NCBI RefSeq assembly: GCF_036263595.1
Contig: NZ_DATAGQ010000148.1
Span: 11,174 to 75,173 of the forward strand
DNA from: Geminicoccus sp036263595
GTDB taxonomy: Bacteria > Pseudomonadota > Alphaproteobacteria > Geminicoccales > Geminicoccaceae
Direction of reading: 5' to 3'
Length of the DNA stretch: 64,000 bases
A program made the translations under genes and the position numbers. This document shows positions 40,971-49,881 of this stretch, piece by piece. Below the pieces are notes generated by a model. The model was not told the DNA's origin. It made no database searches and worked only from the letters and a program-made list of their open reading frames with translations. How positions within the stretch are numbered: the stretch's first letter is position 1; each line of letters opens with the position of its first letter.

Positions 40971-42803
40971 TCAGGACGGCGGTGCGGCGATCGGCTTGTC
41001 GTCGGGCTTCTTCTCGCCGCGCAGCTTCTCCCGCGCGATCGGGCTCAGCTGGATGTTCAGCTCCTTCAGCTGCTTCTCGTTCACCGGCGAAGGTGCTCCC
41101 AGCAGTAGCTCCTGCGCCTGCTGGTTCAAGGGGAAGGCCGTGACCTCGCGGATGTTGGGCGTATCCGCCAACAACATCACGATCCGGTCCACGCCCGGCG
41201 CAATGCCGCCATGCGGCGGTGCACCGAACTGCAGGGCCCGGAACATGCCGCCAAAGCGGGTTTCCAGCTCCTCGCGGCCATAGCCCGCCACCTCGAACGC
41301 CCGCACCATGATGTCTGGCCGGTGGTTACGGATGGCACCCGAGGACAGCTCGATGCCGTTGCAGACGATGTCGTACTGGAACGCCTTGATCTCGAGCGGG
41401 TCCTTGCCGTTCAGCGCCTCCATGCCTCCCTGGGGCATCGAGAACGGGTTGTGCGAGAAGATGACCTGCTTCAGGTCCTCGTCATACTCATACATTGGGA
41501 AGTCGACGATCCAGCAGAACCGGTAGGCGTTCTTCTCGCAGATGCCGAGCTGCTCGCCCGCCTGGTTCCGCACCTGCCCGGACAGCTTCTCGGCGCCGGC
41601 CTTCGCATCGCAGACGAAGAACACGGCATCGCCGTCGTTCAGCCCCGCCTTCTCCTTCAGCTGCGCGAGGCGCCCCTCGTCCAGGAACTTTGCGACCGGC
41701 CCCTTGGCCGCCCCGTCCTGGAAGATGATGTAGCCGAGGCCGGGGGCCCCCAGGCTCTGCGCGAAGGCCACCATCTTGTCGAAGTAGGAGCGCGGCTGGG
41801 AGGCTGCACCCGGCGCCGGGATGGCGCGCACGACCGCCTTCTTGCTCTCGATCGCCTTGGCGAACACGGCGAACCCACCGCCCGCGAACACCTCGGTGAC
41901 GTCCTGGATCCTGATCGGGTTACGCAGGTCCGGCTTGTCCGAACCGTAATGCAGCATCGAGTCGTGGTAGGTGATCTTCGGGAACGGGTAGGGCGTGACA
42001 TCCCAGTCGCTGAACTCCTGGAACACGCCCGCGATCACCGGCCCCACCGCGTCGAACACATCGTCCTGGCTGACGAAGCTCATCTCGACGTCGAGCTGGT
42101 AGAACTCGCCGGGGCTGCGGTCCGCCCGCGCATCCTCGTCGCGAAAGCAGGGTGCTATCTGGAAGTAGCGGTCGAAGCCGCTGATCATCAGAAGCTGCTT
42201 GTACTGCTGGGGTGCCTGCGGCAGCGCATAGAAGTGTCCGGGATGCAGTCGGGACGGCACCAGGAAGTCGCGGGCACCTTCCGGGCTGGACGCGGTCAGG
42301 ATGGGAGTCTGAAACTCGGTGAAGCCCTGCGCGGTCATCCGCTGGCGAAGCGACGTGATGATCTTCGAGCGCAGCACGATGTTCTCGTGGATCTTCTGCC
42401 GGCGGAGATCCAGGAACCGGTAGCGCAGCCGGGTCTCCTCCGGATAGTCGCGATCGCTTGCGACCTCGAGTGGCAGGACGTCCGCCTCGCTCTCCACATG
42501 GAGCTGCTCGACCACCAGCTCGATCGCTCCGGTCGGAAGGCCAGGGTTGACGGTGGCGGCGTCGCGGGCCACGACCCGACCGGTGACGGTGATGACACTC
42601 TCCGCACGCAGCCTCGACGCCTCGTCGAAAAAGCTGGCGGAGGGCTGAAACACCAGCTGTGTGATCCCGTAATGGTCACGCAGGTCGATGAACAGGAGTT
42701 GCCCGTGGTCGCGCTTGCGCTGGACCCAGCCCGACAGGCGGACGTTGTTGCCGACATCGTCCGCGCGAAGCTGTCCGCAGGTATGGGTGCGGTAAAGATG
42801 CAT
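40971..42803 (-). CDS. aspS: Aspartyl-tRNA synthetase
   Basis: The 610-residue class II synthetase starts MHLYRTHTCGQLRADDVGNN, with the OB-fold anticodon domain (about 15-105). The catalytic domain follows, with motif 2 (FQIAPCFRDEDARADRSPGEFYQLDVEM, in part) and motif 3 (GGIAPGVDRIVMLLAD). The bacterial GAD insertion lies between them (about 290-420). It charges tRNA-Asp, and the sequence does not tell me whether it also charges tRNA-Asn. It is divergent from rnd with 107 bases between starts. The C-terminal 30 residues are charged and Pro-rich. Confidence 0.97.
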   Translation of the reverse strand: MHLYRTHTCGQLRADDVGNNVRLSGWVQRKRDHGQLLFIDLRDHYGITQLVFQPSASFFDEASRLRAESVITVTGRVVARDAATVNPGLPTGAIELVVEQLHVESEADVLPLEVASDRDYPEETRLRYRFLDLRRQKIHENIVLRSKIITSLRQRMTAQGFTEFQTPILTASSPEGARDFLVPSRLHPGHFYALPQAPQQYKQLLMISGFDRYFQIAPCFRDEDARADRSPGEFYQLDVEMSFVSQDDVFDAVGPVIAGVFQEFSDWDVTPYPFPKITYHDSMLHYGSDKPDLRNPIRIQDVTEVFAGGGFAVFAKAIESKKAVVRAIPAPGAASQPRSYFDKMVAFAQSLGAPGLGYIIFQDGAAKGPVAKFLDEGRLAQLKEKAGLNDGDAVFFVCDAKAGAEKLSGQVRNQAGEQLGICEKNAYRFCWIVDFPMYEYDEDLKQVIFSHNPFSMPQGGMEALNGKDPLEIKAFQYDIVCNGIELSSGAIRNHRPDIMVRAFEVAGYGREELETRFGGMFRALQFGAPPHGGIAPGVDRIVMLLADTPNIREVTAFPLNQQAQELLLGAPSPVNEKQLKELNIQLSPIAREKLRGEKKPDDKPIAAPPS

Positions 42804-42910
42804 GGGTTCCTCGTATCCACCGGCCCGGCCGGCTGTTTCGACCGCGCGTCTAGCCTTGCCGACCTCGCACGTAAAGCGAGCCTCTCCCGCACGAGGGAAA
42901 TCCCCACCGC

Positions 42911-44071
42911 ATGCTGATCCAGGACAACGCCGCGCTGGCGGACGTTTGCGCGCGGCTGGCGCACGAAGACTACGTGACCGTCGACACCGAGTTCATGCGC
43001 GACAAGACCTACTATGCCAAGCTCTGCCTGGTGCAGCTGGGCGGCAGAGAGGAGGCGGTCGCGATCGATGCGCTGGCGCCCGGGATCGACCTGGGTCCCC
43101 TCCTGGCGCTCATGGCGAACGACGCCGTCCTCAAGGTCATGCATGCCGCGCGGCAGGACCTGGAGATCTTCTGGCACCTGATGGACGGGCAGCTTCCCCG
43201 CCCCCTGGTCGACACCCAGATCGCCGCCATGGTCCTGGGCTATGGCGAGGAGGTCGGCTACGAGGCGCTGGTGAGCAGGCTCACCCGCGCCAAGGTCGAC
43301 AAGACCTCCCGCTTCAGCGACTGGTCGCACCGGCCGCTCAAGGCCAGCCAGGTCGCCTATGCGCTGGCCGACGTCATCCATCTGCGGGAAATCTGGGAGA
43401 AGCTCGACCGGGAGATGGTGGCGATGGGCCGCCGCCACTGGCTGGACGACGAGCATGCCGCCCTGTTCGACCCCAACCTGTACGACGCCGACCCGGAGAA
43501 CGCCTGGCGAAGGCTGAAGGTGCGTTCCCGCGACCCGCGCTTTGCCGCCGTCGTGCGCGCCCTGGCCGCCTGGCGCGAGCGCGCCGCGCGGGCGAAGGAC
43601 CTGCCCCGGCAGCGGATCCTGCGCGACGACGTCCTGCTGGAGATCGCGGCGAACAAGCCCGGCACGCTCGACGCCCTGAAGGACCTGCCGCGGGTATCGC
43701 TGGACCGCGGCAGCGCGCAGGCGGTCGTCGACGCCATCAACGAAGCCATGGAGCTGCCGGCAACCCAGCTGCCGGTGCTGGAGCCGGTCAAGGACCTGCC
43801 CAAGGGCATTCCCGCCATCGTCGACCTGCTGCGGGTCCTCCTCAAGCAGGTCGCCGACGAGCACGACATCTCGCCGCGCCTGATCGCCAATGGCGACGAC
43901 CTGGAAGCGGTGGCGCTGGATGAGCAGGACGGTGCGCGGGTGCTGAGCGGCTGGCGCCGCGAGGTGTTCGGCGAGAAGGCGCTGGCGCTCAAGCGGGGCG
44001 AGCTGGTGCTGGGCATCAAGGGGCGGCGGGTGGTCGTGGAGCCGCGCCAGGCAGGCGCCGGACGCTCCTGA
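42911..44071 (+). CDS. rnd: Ribonuclease D
   Basis: The 386-residue protein has the DEDD 3'-exonuclease domain, with VTVDTEFMRD (Asp25, Glu27), VMHAARQDLEIF with the second Asp, and a later YALADVIHLREI segment with Tyr and Asp. An HRDC domain follows (about 205-290, ALAAWRERAARAKDLPRQRIL). It trims 3' ends of tRNA precursors and other small RNAs. It is followed after seven bases by an epimerase-family gene and is probably in the same transcript. Confidence 0.95.
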   Translation: MLIQDNAALADVCARLAHEDYVTVDTEFMRDKTYYAKLCLVQLGGREEAVAIDALAPGIDLGPLLALMANDAVLKVMHAARQDLEIFWHLMDGQLPRPLVDTQIAAMVLGYGEEVGYEALVSRLTRAKVDKTSRFSDWSHRPLKASQVAYALADVIHLREIWEKLDREMVAMGRRHWLDDEHAALFDPNLYDADPENAWRRLKVRSRDPRFAAVVRALAAWRERAARAKDLPRQRILRDDVLLEIAANKPGTLDALKDLPRVSLDRGSAQAVVDAINEAMELPATQLPVLEPVKDLPKGIPAIVDLLRVLLKQVADEHDISPRLIANGDDLEAVALDEQDGARVLSGWRREVFGEKALALKRGELVLGIKGRRVVVEPRQAGAGRS

Positions 44072-44078
44072 CGCGGTC

Positions 44079-44882
44079 ATGAGGGTCCTGGTCACCGGTG
44101 CCGGCGGCTTCATCGGGCGGCATCTGGTCGCTGCCCTGCCCGGTGCCCAGGCCGTTCGGCACGACCAGATCGCCGCCGTGCCGCTGGACGGCGTGGACGT
44201 CGTCATCCATGCCGGCCGCCACCGCCCAGGCGACCCGCGCGCCTGGCGTCTGGACGAGGACGTGGAGACGACGCTCCTGGCGCGCGTGCAGGGCAGCGCC
44301 GCCCGCTACGTGATGCTCTCCACGCGCGCGGTCTACGGCCCGACCGGGTCGGCGCCGCTCACGGAGCAGGAAACGGCCAGCCCCGTCACCGCCTATGGCC
44401 GCCACAAGCTGCAGCTCGAGGATCACGCGCAGGCCCTGCTCGGCGATCGGCTGACGGTTCTCCGTCTCGCCAACGTGTTCGGCTATGAATGGCCGGGCCG
44501 GACGACCTTCGTCGGCAGCATGCTGGACGGCCTCGCGACGCGAGGCATCATCCGTTTCGACATGGCGGCCGCCACCCGTCGCGACTTCATCCCTGTCGAA
44601 GCAGCCGCCACCGCCATCGCTTCGCTGGCAAGCCGTCACCATCCAGGCATCGTGAACGTCGGCAGCGGTTGCCCGACCGCCTGCGGTACGCTGGCTCAGG
44701 CCCTCATCGACGGCTTCGGGCGGGGCAGGCTGGTCATCGACCTGGACGAGCCCAAGGACGAGTTCGTGCTCGATACCGGCGTCCTGCGGCGCCGGACCGG
44801 AGCCACCGTCACTCCCCAGAACATCCTTGAGGCCGCAGGGATGGCGGGCCGGCAGCTGGCTAGGGCGTTGTCGGCAGGCTGA
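44079..44882 (+). CDS. NAD-dependent epimerase/dehydratase family protein
   Basis: The 267-residue protein has the Rossmann motif VTGAGGFIGRHL (about 5-16), a Ser-Thr active-site strand VMLSTRAVYGPTG, the YGRHK catalytic Tyr-Lys pair (about 108-112), and RLANVFGYEWPG. This is an extended SDR of the sugar-nucleotide epimerase type, shorter than UDP-sugar epimerases (usually 310-340). The N-terminal glycine pattern is intact. Substrate unknown. Its 3' end overlaps the convergent lpxB gene by 23 bases. Confidence 0.85.
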   Translation: MRVLVTGAGGFIGRHLVAALPGAQAVRHDQIAAVPLDGVDVVIHAGRHRPGDPRAWRLDEDVETTLLARVQGSAARYVMLSTRAVYGPTGSAPLTEQETASPVTAYGRHKLQLEDHAQALLGDRLTVLRLANVFGYEWPGRTTFVGSMLDGLATRGIIRFDMAAATRRDFIPVEAAATAIASLASRHHPGIVNVGSGCPTACGTLAQALIDGFGRGRLVIDLDEPKDEFVLDTGVLRRRTGATVTPQNILEAAGMAGRQLARALSAG

Positions 44883-46041
44883 GCCGTGCCGGGCCCAGGG
44901 CTGCACGAACGGCGGCCTCGCTCGGGGTCGAGCCATCGGCCGGGACGAGCGTGCGGATCACGTCCCCCATCGCCAGTCGCTGCAGCGCCACGGCATCCGG
45001 ATCTTCCATCAGCGCCGCCACCTCCGCCGCGATGGCCGATGGCGTGCAATCCTCCTGGATCAGCTCGGGCAGCACCGGCCGGTTGGCGATCAGGTTCACC
45101 AGCGACGCATAGCGGACCTTGATCAGGCGGCGCCCGATGAAAGCGGAGATCGCGGACGACTTGTAGATCACCACGGCCGGGCAACCGGCCAGGGCCAGCT
45201 CCAGCGTCACGGTGCCCGATGCGGCGATCGCGGCCTCGCAGGCGGCGAAGAGGTCGAAGCGGCCGGCCCGCTCGGTCGTCACCTGAACCGGCACCGGCCA
45301 GTCCGCCACCCCATCGCGCACCAGCGCCTCGACCGACGGCACCGTCGGCAGGACCACGCCGAGATCGGCCTGGTCGACGGCCAGGTCGCGCACGACCTCA
45401 CGCAGGATCGGCAGGTGCCGGGTGACCTCGGAGCGGCGGCTGCCGGGCAGGAGGCATAGCAGGCGGCGGCTGGCCGGCACCGCATTGGCGGCCCGCCACC
45501 GCTCGCCGTCGGGGGCATGCGGAGGCTCCTCGATCACCGGATGGCCGACAAAGGTCCCGGACACGCCGAACCGCGCGAAGAAGGCCGGCTCGAAGGGCAG
45601 GATGTAGAGCAGGTGATCGACCTGCCCCGGGAGCCTGCGGGCACGCCCCTCTTTCCAGGCCCAGGCCTGCGGGGCGACGTACTGGACCTTGCGCACCGGC
45701 AGGTCGCGCAGCCGGTCGAGCAGGCGAAGGTTGAAGCCGGGCGCGTCCACGGTGAGCAGCAGGTCCGGCCGGATCTCGCGCACGGCCGCCTCGACATTGC
45801 GCAGGTGGCGGCGGATGAGCAGGATCTTGGGCACGACCTCGGCAAAACCCATCAGCGACAGGTCTTCCAGCGGCAGCAGGGTCTTCTGGCCGAAGGTGGC
45901 AAGGCGCGGCCCGCCCACGCCGGTGACCTCGATCGTCCGCGGTGCCAGGAGCTCGCGCAGCGCATGCACGAACCGGCCGGCCAGTTGGTCGCCCGAGGGC
46001 TCGCCGGCCACCACGAACAGGCGGAAGGGACGCTCCGTCAC
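44860..46041 (-). CDS. lpxB: Lipid-A-disaccharide synthase
   Basis: The 393-residue glycosyltransferase opens with LFVVAGEPSGDQLAGRFVHAL and has EVTGVGGPRLATFG, LLTVDAPGFNLRLLD, YVAPQAWAWKEGRARRL, FVGHPVIEE and LLCLLPGSRRSEV, all LpxB hallmarks. It joins UDP-2,3-diacylglucosamine and lipid X into lipid A disaccharide at the inner membrane. Its start overlaps the lpxI stop by four bases. It is the last gene of the long envelope operon. Confidence 0.96.
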   Translation of the reverse strand: MTERPFRLFVVAGEPSGDQLAGRFVHALRELLAPRTIEVTGVGGPRLATFGQKTLLPLEDLSLMGFAEVVPKILLIRRHLRNVEAAVREIRPDLLLTVDAPGFNLRLLDRLRDLPVRKVQYVAPQAWAWKEGRARRLPGQVDHLLYILPFEPAFFARFGVSGTFVGHPVIEEPPHAPDGERWRAANAVPASRRLLCLLPGSRRSEVTRHLPILREVVRDLAVDQADLGVVLPTVPSVEALVRDGVADWPVPVQVTTERAGRFDLFAACEAAIAASGTVTLELALAGCPAVVIYKSSAISAFIGRRLIKVRYASLVNLIANRPVLPELIQEDCTPSAIAAEVAALMEDPDAVALQRLAMGDVIRTLVPADGSTPSEAAVRAALGPARLSLPTTP

Positions 46042-46859
46042 GAGGCGGGATCGATGCCGAGGAGGAACAGGCCGGCCTGGTCGCAGGCGGCCACCGTGGC
46101 CTCTCGGTCCACGAGCAGCGTCTGTTCGGCCTCGACCGCGATTCCGGCCAGCCCCGCCGCCACCGCCCTGGCGACCGTCCCGGTGCCCACAGTGGGCAGA
46201 TCTGCCCGCCGTTCCTGCTGCGGCTTCTTGACCTTGACCAGGACACCGCCGCGCCCGGCCAGCCGCAGCTCCGCACAGCGCTCGAGCAGCCGGTCGGTCC
46301 CCTCGACGGCCTCCACGCCGATCACCTGTTCCTGCTGGACCACGACCGCCTGGCCGACATCGAGCAGCCCCAGGGCCCGGGCCACGGTCAGGCCGAGCTG
46401 GATGTCGCGCTGGGCGTCGGAATCCGGGGCATGCCGTCCGAGCACGCCAGCCGGTGCCAGCAGCCCCGCCTCCAGCTCGTGCGCGCCGACGACCCTGAAG
46501 CCCTCCGCCTCGAGTTCGCCCAGCACCAGCTTCAGGAGCGCGTCGTCGCCGCGGCCGGTGCGCAGCAGCTTGGGGAGCACCGAAATCGCACGGGCATCCA
46601 GGCCCATCGCCGAGAAGGAGGGCCGCTTGACCGGCCCGATCATGCAGACCTCGCTGATGTTCTCGCGGTGCAGCAGGTCGATGGCCTTACCGAGCTGGCC
46701 GATGCCGACCGTGCCGTGCGGCAGGCCATCGAAGGTGGACGGATCGGTGATCCCGTCCAGCGCCACGATGAACACGTCACGCCCGGCCGCGCGCGCCGTG
46801 TCCGCCAGCCGCCTGGGCATCGGCCCGCCGCCGGCTACGATCGCAAGCCTGCCAAGCAT
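46038..46859 (-). CDS. lpxI: UDP-2,3-diacylglucosamine pyrophosphatase, LpxI type
   Basis: The 273-residue protein begins LGRLAIVAGGGPMPRRLAD and contains ALDGITDP, GQLGKAIDLLHRENISEVCMIG (partial), VVQQEQVIGVEAVEGTD and LFLLGIDPAS, the LpxI (DUF1009) signature. LpxI cleaves UDP-2,3-diacylglucosamine to lipid X in alphaproteobacteria and others that lack LpxH. Its place between lpxA and lpxB fits this step exactly. The ATG at 46859 was chosen because upstream in-frame text lies inside lpxA. Confidence 0.94.
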   Translation of the reverse strand: MLGRLAIVAGGGPMPRRLADTARAAGRDVFIVALDGITDPSTFDGLPHGTVGIGQLGKAIDLLHRENISEVCMIGPVKRPSFSAMGLDARAISVLPKLLRTGRGDDALLKLVLGELEAEGFRVVGAHELEAGLLAPAGVLGRHAPDSDAQRDIQLGLTVARALGLLDVGQAVVVQQEQVIGVEAVEGTDRLLERCAELRLAGRGGVLVKVKKPQQERRADLPTVGTGTVARAVAAGLAGIAVEAEQTLLVDREATVAACDQAGLFLLGIDPAS

Positions 46860-46873
46860 GGTCAGCCTTCCGT

Positions 46874-47677
46874 TCAGAGCAGGCGGTCGCCGACCCGCGG
46901 GTGGCAGAGGTCGCGCTGGGACGACTTGTGGATGAACTCGACGATCTCCATGACGCGGGGCTGGTCGGCGAATACTTCCGACACCTCGTTCAGCCGGTCG
47001 GCGAACGCGCCCTCGCCTTCGAACAGAGTGCGATAGGCATTGCGCATCTGCCGGATCTCCTCCCGGCTGACACCTCGCCGCTTCATGCCGATATTGTTGA
47101 GCCCGGCCAGGTGCGCGCGGTTGCCAAGCACCAGGCCATAGGGGATCACGTCGTTCTCGACGCCGGACAGGCCGCCCAGCATGGCGTACTGGCCGATCCG
47201 CACGAACTGGTGCACGGCGCACAAGCCGCCCAGGAAGGCATAGTCGCCGACCACGACATGGCCGCCGAGCGTGGCGTTGTTGGCCATGACCACGCCGTTG
47301 CCGACGATGCAGTCATGGGCGATGTGGATGCTCGCCATCAACAGGCAGTCCGAGCCCACCGTCGTGGCCATCCGCCCGCCCTCGGTGCCCGGATGGATGG
47401 TGACGTACTCGCGGATCCAGGAGCGCGCGCCGATCGTGATGGTGGACGGCTCGCCCTTGTAGCGCAGGTGCTGCGGCGGCTGGCCGATGCAGGCGAAGGG
47501 ATGGATGCGGATCCCCTCGCCCAGCGTCGTGTGGCCGTCGATCACGACATGGGCGACCAGCCTGCAGCCGCGCTCGATCCGCACGTTCGGCCCGATGACG
47601 CAGAACGGCCCGATCTCGACATCATCGGCGATCTCCGCCTTGGGGTCGACGATGGCAGTGGCGTGGATCTCACTCAC
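46874..47677 (-). CDS. lpxA: UDP-N-acetylglucosamine O-acyltransferase
   Basis: The 267-residue protein is a left-handed beta-helix acyltransferase with hexapeptide repeats through residue 190, catalytic His121 (ASIHIAHDCIVGNG) and the FACIGQPPQHLRYKGEPS segment. A C-terminal helical domain follows. It transfers a 3-hydroxyacyl chain from acyl carrier protein to UDP-GlcNAc, the first step of lipid A synthesis. Its start overlaps the fabZ stop by eight bases. Confidence 0.97.
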   Translation of the reverse strand: MSEIHATAIVDPKAEIADDVEIGPFCVIGPNVRIERGCRLVAHVVIDGHTTLGEGIRIHPFACIGQPPQHLRYKGEPSTITIGARSWIREYVTIHPGTEGGRMATTVGSDCLLMASIHIAHDCIVGNGVVMANNATLGGHVVVGDYAFLGGLCAVHQFVRIGQYAMLGGLSGVENDVIPYGLVLGNRAHLAGLNNIGMKRRGVSREEIRQMRNAYRTLFEGEGAFADRLNEVSEVFADQPRVMEIVEFIHKSSQRDLCHPRVGDRLL

Positions 47678-48161
47678 CGCTGCGCGTTCCCGTCATCACC
47701 TTGGCGGAGAACAGGCATTCGGTGGCGAGCAGGCCATCGACCAGGGCCCGGCCACGGAACTTGTAGATCATCAGCTTGCTGCGCTCGAGCACGACCTCCA
47801 GCTTCAGCTGGTCGCCGGGCCGCACCGGGCGGCGGAACTTCACCTCGTCCACCGTCGAGAAGTAGACGGTCGTGCCCTCGAACTCGGCACCCAGCGACGC
47901 CACCACCAGGACCGCCGCTGCCTGGGCCAAGGCCTCGATCACCAGCACGCCCGGCATGATCGGGTCGCTCGGGAAATGGCCCTGGAAGAACGGCTCGTTG
48001 AAAGTGACGTTCTTGATCCCGACGGCTCGCTTGAACGTCTCGATCTCGGCGAGGCGGTCGACCATCAGCATGGGATAACGATGCGGGATCCGCTTGAGGA
48101 TCCCGGTATAGTCGATGTCGGGAAGCGGCGTGCCCGGCTCGAACCGTCCCTGCTGGCTCAT
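47670..48161 (-). CDS. fabZ: 3-hydroxyacyl-[acyl-carrier-protein] dehydratase
   Basis: The 163-residue hotdog-fold enzyme has active-site His62 in FFQGHFPSDPIMPGVLVIEA and Glu76. IPHRYPMLMVDR near 25-36 and VKFRRPVRPGDQL are also typical. It dehydrates 3-hydroxyacyl-ACP in fatty acid elongation, competing with LpxA and LpxD for the same intermediates, which explains its place among lpx genes. Its ATG overlaps the lpxD stop. Confidence 0.96.
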   Translation of the reverse strand: MSQQGRFEPGTPLPDIDYTGILKRIPHRYPMLMVDRLAEIETFKRAVGIKNVTFNEPFFQGHFPSDPIMPGVLVIEALAQAAAVLVVASLGAEFEGTTVYFSTVDEVKFRRPVRPGDQLKLEVVLERSKLMIYKFRGRALVDGLLATECLFSAKVMTGTRSGE

Positions 48162-49198
48162 GGCGCCTCTCCCTTCTTCTTTCTCTTTCCCAGCATGCGC
48201 GTGGCAACCACCTGCCGGCGCCACTCGGCGACCGGCACGGCAGGCGCACCACCATAGATCCCACCGCCGGGAAGATCCTCGATCACCCCCGTCCGTGCCG
48301 CGAGTTGCACCATGGGGCCGACCGTCAGATGGCCAGCGATGCCGCTCTGGGCCGCCAGGACGCTGTGATGGCCCACCGTTGCGCTGCCGGAGATCCCGGA
48401 CTGCGCCACGATGATGCAGTGCGCGCCGATCCGCACGTTGTGGGCGATCATGACGAGATTGTCGATCTTGGTGCCGCGGCCGATCACCGTGTCCGAGCCG
48501 CTGCCCCGGTCGATCGTGGTGTTGGCACCAATCTCCACGTCGTCCTCGATCACCACCCGGCCAAGCTGGGGCACCTTGTGGTGCGTGGCGCCCATCGCGA
48601 AGCCGAAGCCGTCCTGGCCGATCCGTGTGCCGGGATGGATCACGACGCGCTCGCCGATCAGGCAGTGCGACAGGGTGGCCCCAGCCCCGATCCTGGACCC
48701 CGCCCCGACCACGACGTTCCGCCCGATCACGGCGTTGGCGGCGACGAGAGCACCTGGACCGATGCTGGCTCCCTCCTGCACCACCGCGCCTGCCTCGACC
48801 TGGACACCCTCGCCGAGGGTCGCAGACCTGTGGACATGCGCACCCGTCGAGACCTCGCAATCTGGCACGCCGTTCCCCGGCACCTCGTCAGGGTAGAACC
48901 GGGTGGCGATGAGCGCCATGGCGAGCTGCGGGTCCTTGGCGACCAACCGAGCCTTGTCCAGGGGCACGTGGCCGGCATTGGCCACTTTCACGACGATCGC
49001 GGCGGCGTTGGTCGCAGCGAGGTCGGGCAGGTAGCGGCGGTGGTCGAAAAACGCGATGTCGCCCGGCCCGGCGGCCGCCAGGCTGGCCACGTCCTCGATC
49101 AGAATGTCGGGGTCACCCTCGAGGGTCGCCTGGACGAGGTCCGCAAGGTCGCCCAGACGATGCGGCCCGCTTCGGCGGAAGAAGCGCGGATCGGCCAT
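48158..49198 (-). CDS. lpxD: UDP-3-O-acylglucosamine N-acyltransferase
   Basis: The 346-residue protein has the N-terminal uridine-binding domain (GDIAFFDHRRYLPDLAATNA near 46-65). A long left-handed beta-helix of hexapeptide repeats follows, with catalytic His253 in LVMIAHNVRIGAHC and the IGQDGFGFA loop. It adds the second acyl chain in lipid A synthesis. It starts seven bases after the skp-like gene and overlaps fabZ by four. Confidence 0.97.
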   Translation of the reverse strand: MADPRFFRRSGPHRLGDLADLVQATLEGDPDILIEDVASLAAAGPGDIAFFDHRRYLPDLAATNAAAIVVKVANAGHVPLDKARLVAKDPQLAMALIATRFYPDEVPGNGVPDCEVSTGAHVHRSATLGEGVQVEAGAVVQEGASIGPGALVAANAVIGRNVVVGAGSRIGAGATLSHCLIGERVVIHPGTRIGQDGFGFAMGATHHKVPQLGRVVIEDDVEIGANTTIDRGSGSDTVIGRGTKIDNLVMIAHNVRIGAHCIIVAQSGISGSATVGHHSVLAAQSGIAGHLTVGPMVQLAARTGVIEDLPGGGIYGGAPAVPVAEWRRQVVATRMLGKRKKKGEAP

Positions 49199-49205
49199 GA
49201 TCGGA

Positions 49206-49865
49206 CTATTGTGGCTTGGGCTCGGGGCTGGCCGGCACCGTGCCGCCGGCGGCGGATCCGACCGGCGCCGCCTCGGCGACCTTCACGTCCGGCAGGCGCT
49301 GGTCGAGGGCCATGAGCACGTCGGACGTGACATCGATGCGCGGCGAGAACACCAGGACCGTCGAGGACGGGACGACCAGGTTGAAGCCCTTTACCTCCGC
49401 CAGCTGGGAAACGACCTGGATGATCGCCTCGCGTACCTCGTTCAGCGCCACCGCGGTGACTTCGTCGAGCTGCCGACGGCGTTCCTGGACCCGGCGCTGG
49501 ACCTCCGCCACCTCCTTTTCGAACTCGCGCCGCTTGGTGGCGAACGCTTCCGGCGAGAGGACCGTGCGCTGCTTGGCCAGGGCCTGGTCCTGTTCGCGCA
49601 GCCTCTGCTCCTGGCCGGTGATCTCGTCCTGGTAGGCCTTGCGCCGTGCTTCGACCTGCTGACGGATGCTGCTTGCCGCCTTCGCGTCGCGCAGGATCTT
49701 CTGGTAGTCGATGATGCCGACAACCGCAGGCGGCAGGTTCACCTGAGCGTCGGCCGCGGCAGGCGGCGGCTCTTGCTGCTGCGCCTGGGCCGGCACGACG
49801 CCGAACGACACCATGCCTGCCAGAACAGCCAGCGCCAGACGGGTCTTCAGGGATGAACTGGGCAA
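49206..49865 (-). CDS. skp: Periplasmic OmpH/Skp-type chaperone
   Basis: From a TTG at 49865, preceded by GGAGGG at good spacing, the protein has 219 residues. A signal peptide (SSLKTRLALAVLAGMVSFGVV, cut near AQA-QQ) leads into an OmpH/Skp domain, with VVGIIDYQKILRDAKAASSI then a long charged coiled coil (about 65-140). A Pro/Ala tail ends it. Skp shields unfolded outer-membrane proteins on the way to BamA, which is encoded immediately upstream. The TTG start decides whether the signal peptide is complete; the next Met (near 49814) would cut it. Confidence 0.9.
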   Translation of the reverse strand: MPSSSLKTRLALAVLAGMVSFGVVPAQAQQQEPPPAAADAQVNLPPAVVGIIDYQKILRDAKAASSIRQQVEARRKAYQDEITGQEQRLREQDQALAKQRTVLSPEAFATKRREFEKEVAEVQRRVQERRRQLDEVTAVALNEVREAIIQVVSQLAEVKGFNLVVPSSTVLVFSPRIDVTSDVLMALDQRLPDVKVAEAAPVGSAAGGTVPASPEPKPQ

Positions 49866-49881
49866 GCCGATAACCCTCCGG

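Noticed and set aside
41211..42917. A 568-residue plus-strand frame opposite aspS
   Set aside because: It is antisense to an unambiguous aspartyl-tRNA synthetase and has shadow composition.
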